Source: Chloroflexota bacterium
Lineage (GTDB): Bacteria; Chloroflexota; Anaerolineae; Aggregatilineales; Phototrophicaceae
NCBI GenBank assembly: GCA_003242205.1
Contig: QGUR01000205.1
Location: 1-8,290 of the forward strand
DNA length: 8,290 nucleotides
Direction: 5' to 3'
Within the stretch, counting starts at the first letter, position 1; the number at the start of each line of letters is the position of its first letter. A program made the position numbers and the translations under genes. The notes beneath the pieces are model-generated. The model was given only the letters and a program-made list of their open reading frames with translations. It made no database searches and had not been told where the DNA came from. Shown here piece by piece: positions 6,228 through 8,290 of the stretch.

Positions 6228-6731
6228 TCATAGGCGCAGCCCCATGTGTTCTATGTCGTAATACTGCCCGTCGATTTTGAGATAGCGCGGTTCCACGGCG
6301 AACGGGATAAAGCCGAACTCGCTGTAGAGCCGGCGGGCGGTATCATTTCCTCTGGTGACCGACAGTGTGACTTCTTCGAGATCGGGCAGCGTTCGGGCGT
6401 AGTCCAGCAGCGCGTTCAGGAGCGACCGCCCGATGCCGCGGCATCGGGCATGTGGCGCGACGTACATACCCCAGATCATGCCGCGGTGGCGGGTTTTCAT
6501 GCGTTGCGCGCGGTACAGCCCGATGACTCCCACCAGCGCGCCGTCGATGAAAGCTCCGAACGTGGGGTTTTCGGGTAGCGAACCCGCGATACGCGCCGCG
6601 ACGGTTTCCAGGCTGTAATTGCGCTCGTCCGCTTCCGAAGACGAGAAAGCTGTTGGCGCTTCGCGCAGCGCCTGCAACCGTAAGGCCTGATAGTTTTCCG
6701 CGTCATCTGCGGTGAGGAGCCGTATCTCCAT
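6228..6731 (-). CDS. GNAT-family N-acetyltransferase
   Basis: This 167-residue single-domain protein has the Gcn5-related acetyltransferase fold and would transfer acetyl from acetyl-CoA to an amine in the cytoplasm. The acetyl-CoA pyrophosphate-binding motif is MYVAPHARCRGIGRSLL (89-105), the R/Q-x-x-G-x-G/A pattern. The typical C-terminal element follows: SVTRGNDTARRLYSEFGF (124-141), where N129 and Y137 occupy the usual positions. The N-terminus EIRLLTADDAENYQALRLQAL is the standard first strand and helix. The acceptor substrate cannot be read from the sequence; small molecules, amino acids or protein N-termini are all possible. ATG 6731 lies 6 bases after the App1 stop codon and has only a weak ribosome site, so translation is probably coupled to App1. 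Length is normal and nothing is truncated. Confidence 0.92.
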   Translation of the reverse strand: MEIRLLTADDAENYQALRLQALREAPTAFSSSEADERNYSLETVAARIAGSLPENPTFGAFIDGALVGVIGLYRAQRMKTRHRGMIWGMYVAPHARCRGIGRSLLNALLDYARTLPDLEEVTLSVTRGNDTARRLYSEFGFIPFAVEPRYLKIDGQYYDIEHMGLRL

Positions 6732-6737
6732 GAGGCG

Positions 6738-7976
6738 TTAATCCGAATTTGCCGGTGGCATCGACTCGCCGTCGGACAGTTGCGCGGTGCGTGGTTCGCC
6801 TTCTCTGCCCGGAATGACTGCCTGTTCGAGCGGCGTTGGCGCTTTCCGGTCTTCTTCGGTATCCGCGGCGATGGCGTCCAGCGCGTCCGGGTCGATGAAA
6901 CCGTGATCGGCGGCATGAACGGCGGCGGCGAGCGTATCCTTCACCGTCAGCATGTCGACGCCGTGCTCGCGCGCCTGTTGCGCCATGGCTTCGGCTTTCT
7001 GGTGCGGCAGCAGCGCGACATCGCGGATATATGAGGCCAGAATGCGGCCCGGATGCTTCTCGATGATTTCCAGATAGATGGCCGGGTCTTTCTGGGTGCT
7101 GTCGCCGATCAGGATGAATTTGAGATTGGGATAGGTGGCCAGCAGGGTTTCGATGGCGGCTATCTTGTGCCGTCGATGTCCGGGCATGATGAATTGTTCG
7201 CGGGTGATCCCGGCATCGACCAGAAATAGCGGGCCGAGCGGAATGCCACGAACGACGAAGAAGTCGTACAGCATGTCATACAGATTCCACATGCTGCTGG
7301 AGACATAAAAAATCGGGTTCAGGCTCTCGCCTGTGCCGCGCCGGAGCGCCTGATAAAACGCCGCCACGCCCGCGAAAGGCAGGCGTGTGCGCGAGTTCAT
7401 CAGAAAGGTATTGCGCGCCATGGCCACCAGATCGAGCACGTCGGTTCGCATGACGGTGTCGTCGATATCGCTGATGACGCCGAATTGCGCGTCGGGCGTC
7501 GGCGCGATGACCTTGCCGGTCGCCGTGACTTCCTGCGGCTCGGCAGGATTCTGGCTCTTGCCCGGATAATCGACCAGCGTTAGCTCGACGTCGTACCACA
7601 TGTCCTCGGCTACCGGCAGGCCGGCAGGCGGCGTCAGCTCGAAGAAAAAGAAGCCTTCTTCGTCTGCCGTCACTTCCTGAACGACGTCGCCAAGCCGGGC
7701 GCGTACCCGCGCGTAGGGGATTTCGCGGCTTTGATAGCGCTTGTACATGTTGAGCAGATTTTCCCAGATGCTGTCATCATCCATGGCGCTGCTGATGCCC
7801 TGATCGTTGAGCACGCGCCCTTTCAGGTAAAATCGCTCCTGATTGCCATAACCGAGGTAGGGTTGCAGCAGGATTTCGCCCAGCCCAAGCCGCCGCCGCA
7901 GGCTGTACTTGCGCTCGTCATAAAATTGTTCCAGATTGTGAATCGCGCCGAGCAGGGCCGATTTCCAGTCGGACAT
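6738..7976 (-). CDS. App1-type phosphatase (DUF2183, HAD-like phosphatidate phosphatase domain)
   Basis: This 412-residue protein carries the App1 catalytic domain (PF09949), named after yeast actin-patch protein App1, an Mg-dependent phosphatidate phosphatase of the HAD type. HAD motifs are all visible: nucleophile D170 and acid D172 in ISDIDDTVMRTD (168-179), motif II serines in FYVSSS (223-228), the lysine K271 in RRHKIAAIE, and motif IV GDSTQKDP (291-298). The N-terminal ~160 residues form a separate, probably beta-rich domain containing FYLKGRVLND and a WYDVELTLVDYPG stretch. The last ~60 residues are polar and probably disordered. No signal peptide or transmembrane helix is seen, so a cytoplasmic or peripheral location is likely. 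AGGAG (plus-strand 7985-7989) sits 8 bases before ATG 7976. It is the first gene of a probable operon with the GNAT gene. The substrate in bacteria is not established; a phospholipid or phosphoester role is inferred from the family. Confidence 0.92.
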   Translation of the reverse strand: MSDWKSALLGAIHNLEQFYDERKYSLRRRLGLGEILLQPYLGYGNQERFYLKGRVLNDQGISSAMDDDSIWENLLNMYKRYQSREIPYARVRARLGDVVQEVTADEEGFFFFELTPPAGLPVAEDMWYDVELTLVDYPGKSQNPAEPQEVTATGKVIAPTPDAQFGVISDIDDTVMRTDVLDLVAMARNTFLMNSRTRLPFAGVAAFYQALRRGTGESLNPIFYVSSSMWNLYDMLYDFFVVRGIPLGPLFLVDAGITREQFIMPGHRRHKIAAIETLLATYPNLKFILIGDSTQKDPAIYLEIIEKHPGRILASYIRDVALLPHQKAEAMAQQAREHGVDMLTVKDTLAAAVHAADHGFIDPDALDAIAADTEEDRKAPTPLEQAVIPGREGEPRTAQLSDGESMPPANSD

Positions 7977-8038
7977 TCAACGCACTCCTGACACATTAGG
8001 CAAACCCGCGGCTATAGTCGTGTTGTATCGTTGATTGT

Positions 8039-8067
8039 AATATACTACGGATCACAGGCTGAACCAA
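8039..8067 (-). promoter_or_regulatory. Promoter candidate for the App1-GNAT operon
   Basis: Reading the minus strand, TTGGTT (plus 8062-8067) and TATATT (plus 8039-8044) are separated by exactly 17 bases. The -10 matches five of six consensus bases and the -35 three of six. Transcription would start near 8032, leaving a leader of about 55 bases before ATG 7976. The same AT-rich patch on the plus strand contains TATACT (8041-8046), a possible -10 for the gene at 8099, though I see no good -35 for it. The 122-base divergent gap (7977-8098) holds nothing else I can identify. Confidence 0.3.
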
Positions 8068-8098
8068 ACGTATCTCTGCCAGACAGACGGAATTACAG

Positions 8099-8254
8099 AT
8101 GGCGGCGTTGAACCAACGTCTGGGCCTCACGCGCTATGAGGCCGACGAATACTACAAACGCGCGCTGGAGGCGTATCGTAAAGGCAACTTCGACGCAGCA
8201 ATCGACGCCATGAATTACGCGATTGAACTGCTGCCGACAAAGGCCGAGTATTAG
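8099..8254 (+). CDS. TPR protein, N-terminal part, interrupted by in-frame TAG
   Basis: ATG 8099 opens a 51-codon frame ending at TAG 8252-8254. The product has one clear tetratricopeptide repeat: about residues 14-48, with YYKRALEAYRKGNFDAAI and NYAIELLPTKAEY showing the usual G-x-[YF], A, A and P pattern. TPR proteins are protein-protein adaptors, usually with several repeats. The start of a second repeat should follow directly, and the bases after the TAG, read in the same frame to the window end, give GFFSQEKG, which resembles the first helix of such a repeat. Either the gene carries a nonsense or compensating indel change, or the sequence has an error close to the window edge. Alternatively it is a genuine 51-residue single-TPR protein. 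The ribosome site is weak (ACGGA about 9 bases upstream). The start is divergent from App1. Confidence 0.5.
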   Translation: MAALNQRLGLTRYEADEYYKRALEAYRKGNFDAAIDAMNYAIELLPTKAEY

Positions 8255-8290
8255 CGGACACCGGGCTTCTTCAGTCAGGAAAAGGGTACG

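Overview
The window looks like an ordinary chromosomal segment of a GC-rich, free-living bacterium. It holds the 3' end of lon, eight further protein-coding genes (the last of them interrupted), and short regulatory gaps. I see no rRNA, tRNA, CRISPR array, insertion sequence or phage gene, and no gene-free stretch longer than about 140 bases. The gene content fits a member of the Chloroflexota (Anaerolineae-like): Lon, an orphan receiver protein, a PHP plus AlbA_2 fusion, a bacterial App1-type phosphatase and a TPR protein at the right edge. That assignment is a judgement from general resemblance, not a database result. Several genes start with GTG.

Left part, + strand (1-4069): the C-terminal ~340 residues of Lon protease; a perfect 15-bp hairpin; a 123-residue stand-alone receiver-domain response regulator; a second GC-rich hairpin; then, behind an extended -10 promoter candidate, a two-gene unit. 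The first gene of that unit joins an intact PHP metal-dependent phosphoesterase domain to a Schlafen-type AlbA_2 domain and an unrecognised C-terminal region. The second encodes a 235-residue protein I do not recognise, and its start overlaps the end of the first gene by 17 bases. This pair is the least conventional part of the window.

Middle (4137-6134): a PIG3-family NAD(P)H quinone oxidoreductase on + faces a type I glyceraldehyde-3-phosphate dehydrogenase on -, with only 3 bases between their stop codons. The GAPDH keeps its catalytic residues but has an atypical S-loop and flanking motifs.

Right part, - strand (6228-7976): a GNAT acetyltransferase gene lies 6 bases downstream of an App1-type (DUF2183, HAD-like) phosphatase gene, so the two probably form an operon whose transcript may read on into gap. 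A short AT-rich divergent promoter region separates it from a + strand gene at 8099 encoding the first TPR of a tetratricopeptide protein. This gene hits an in-frame TAG after 51 codons, although the sequence beyond still looks TPR-like, which suggests a mutation or a sequence error near the window edge.
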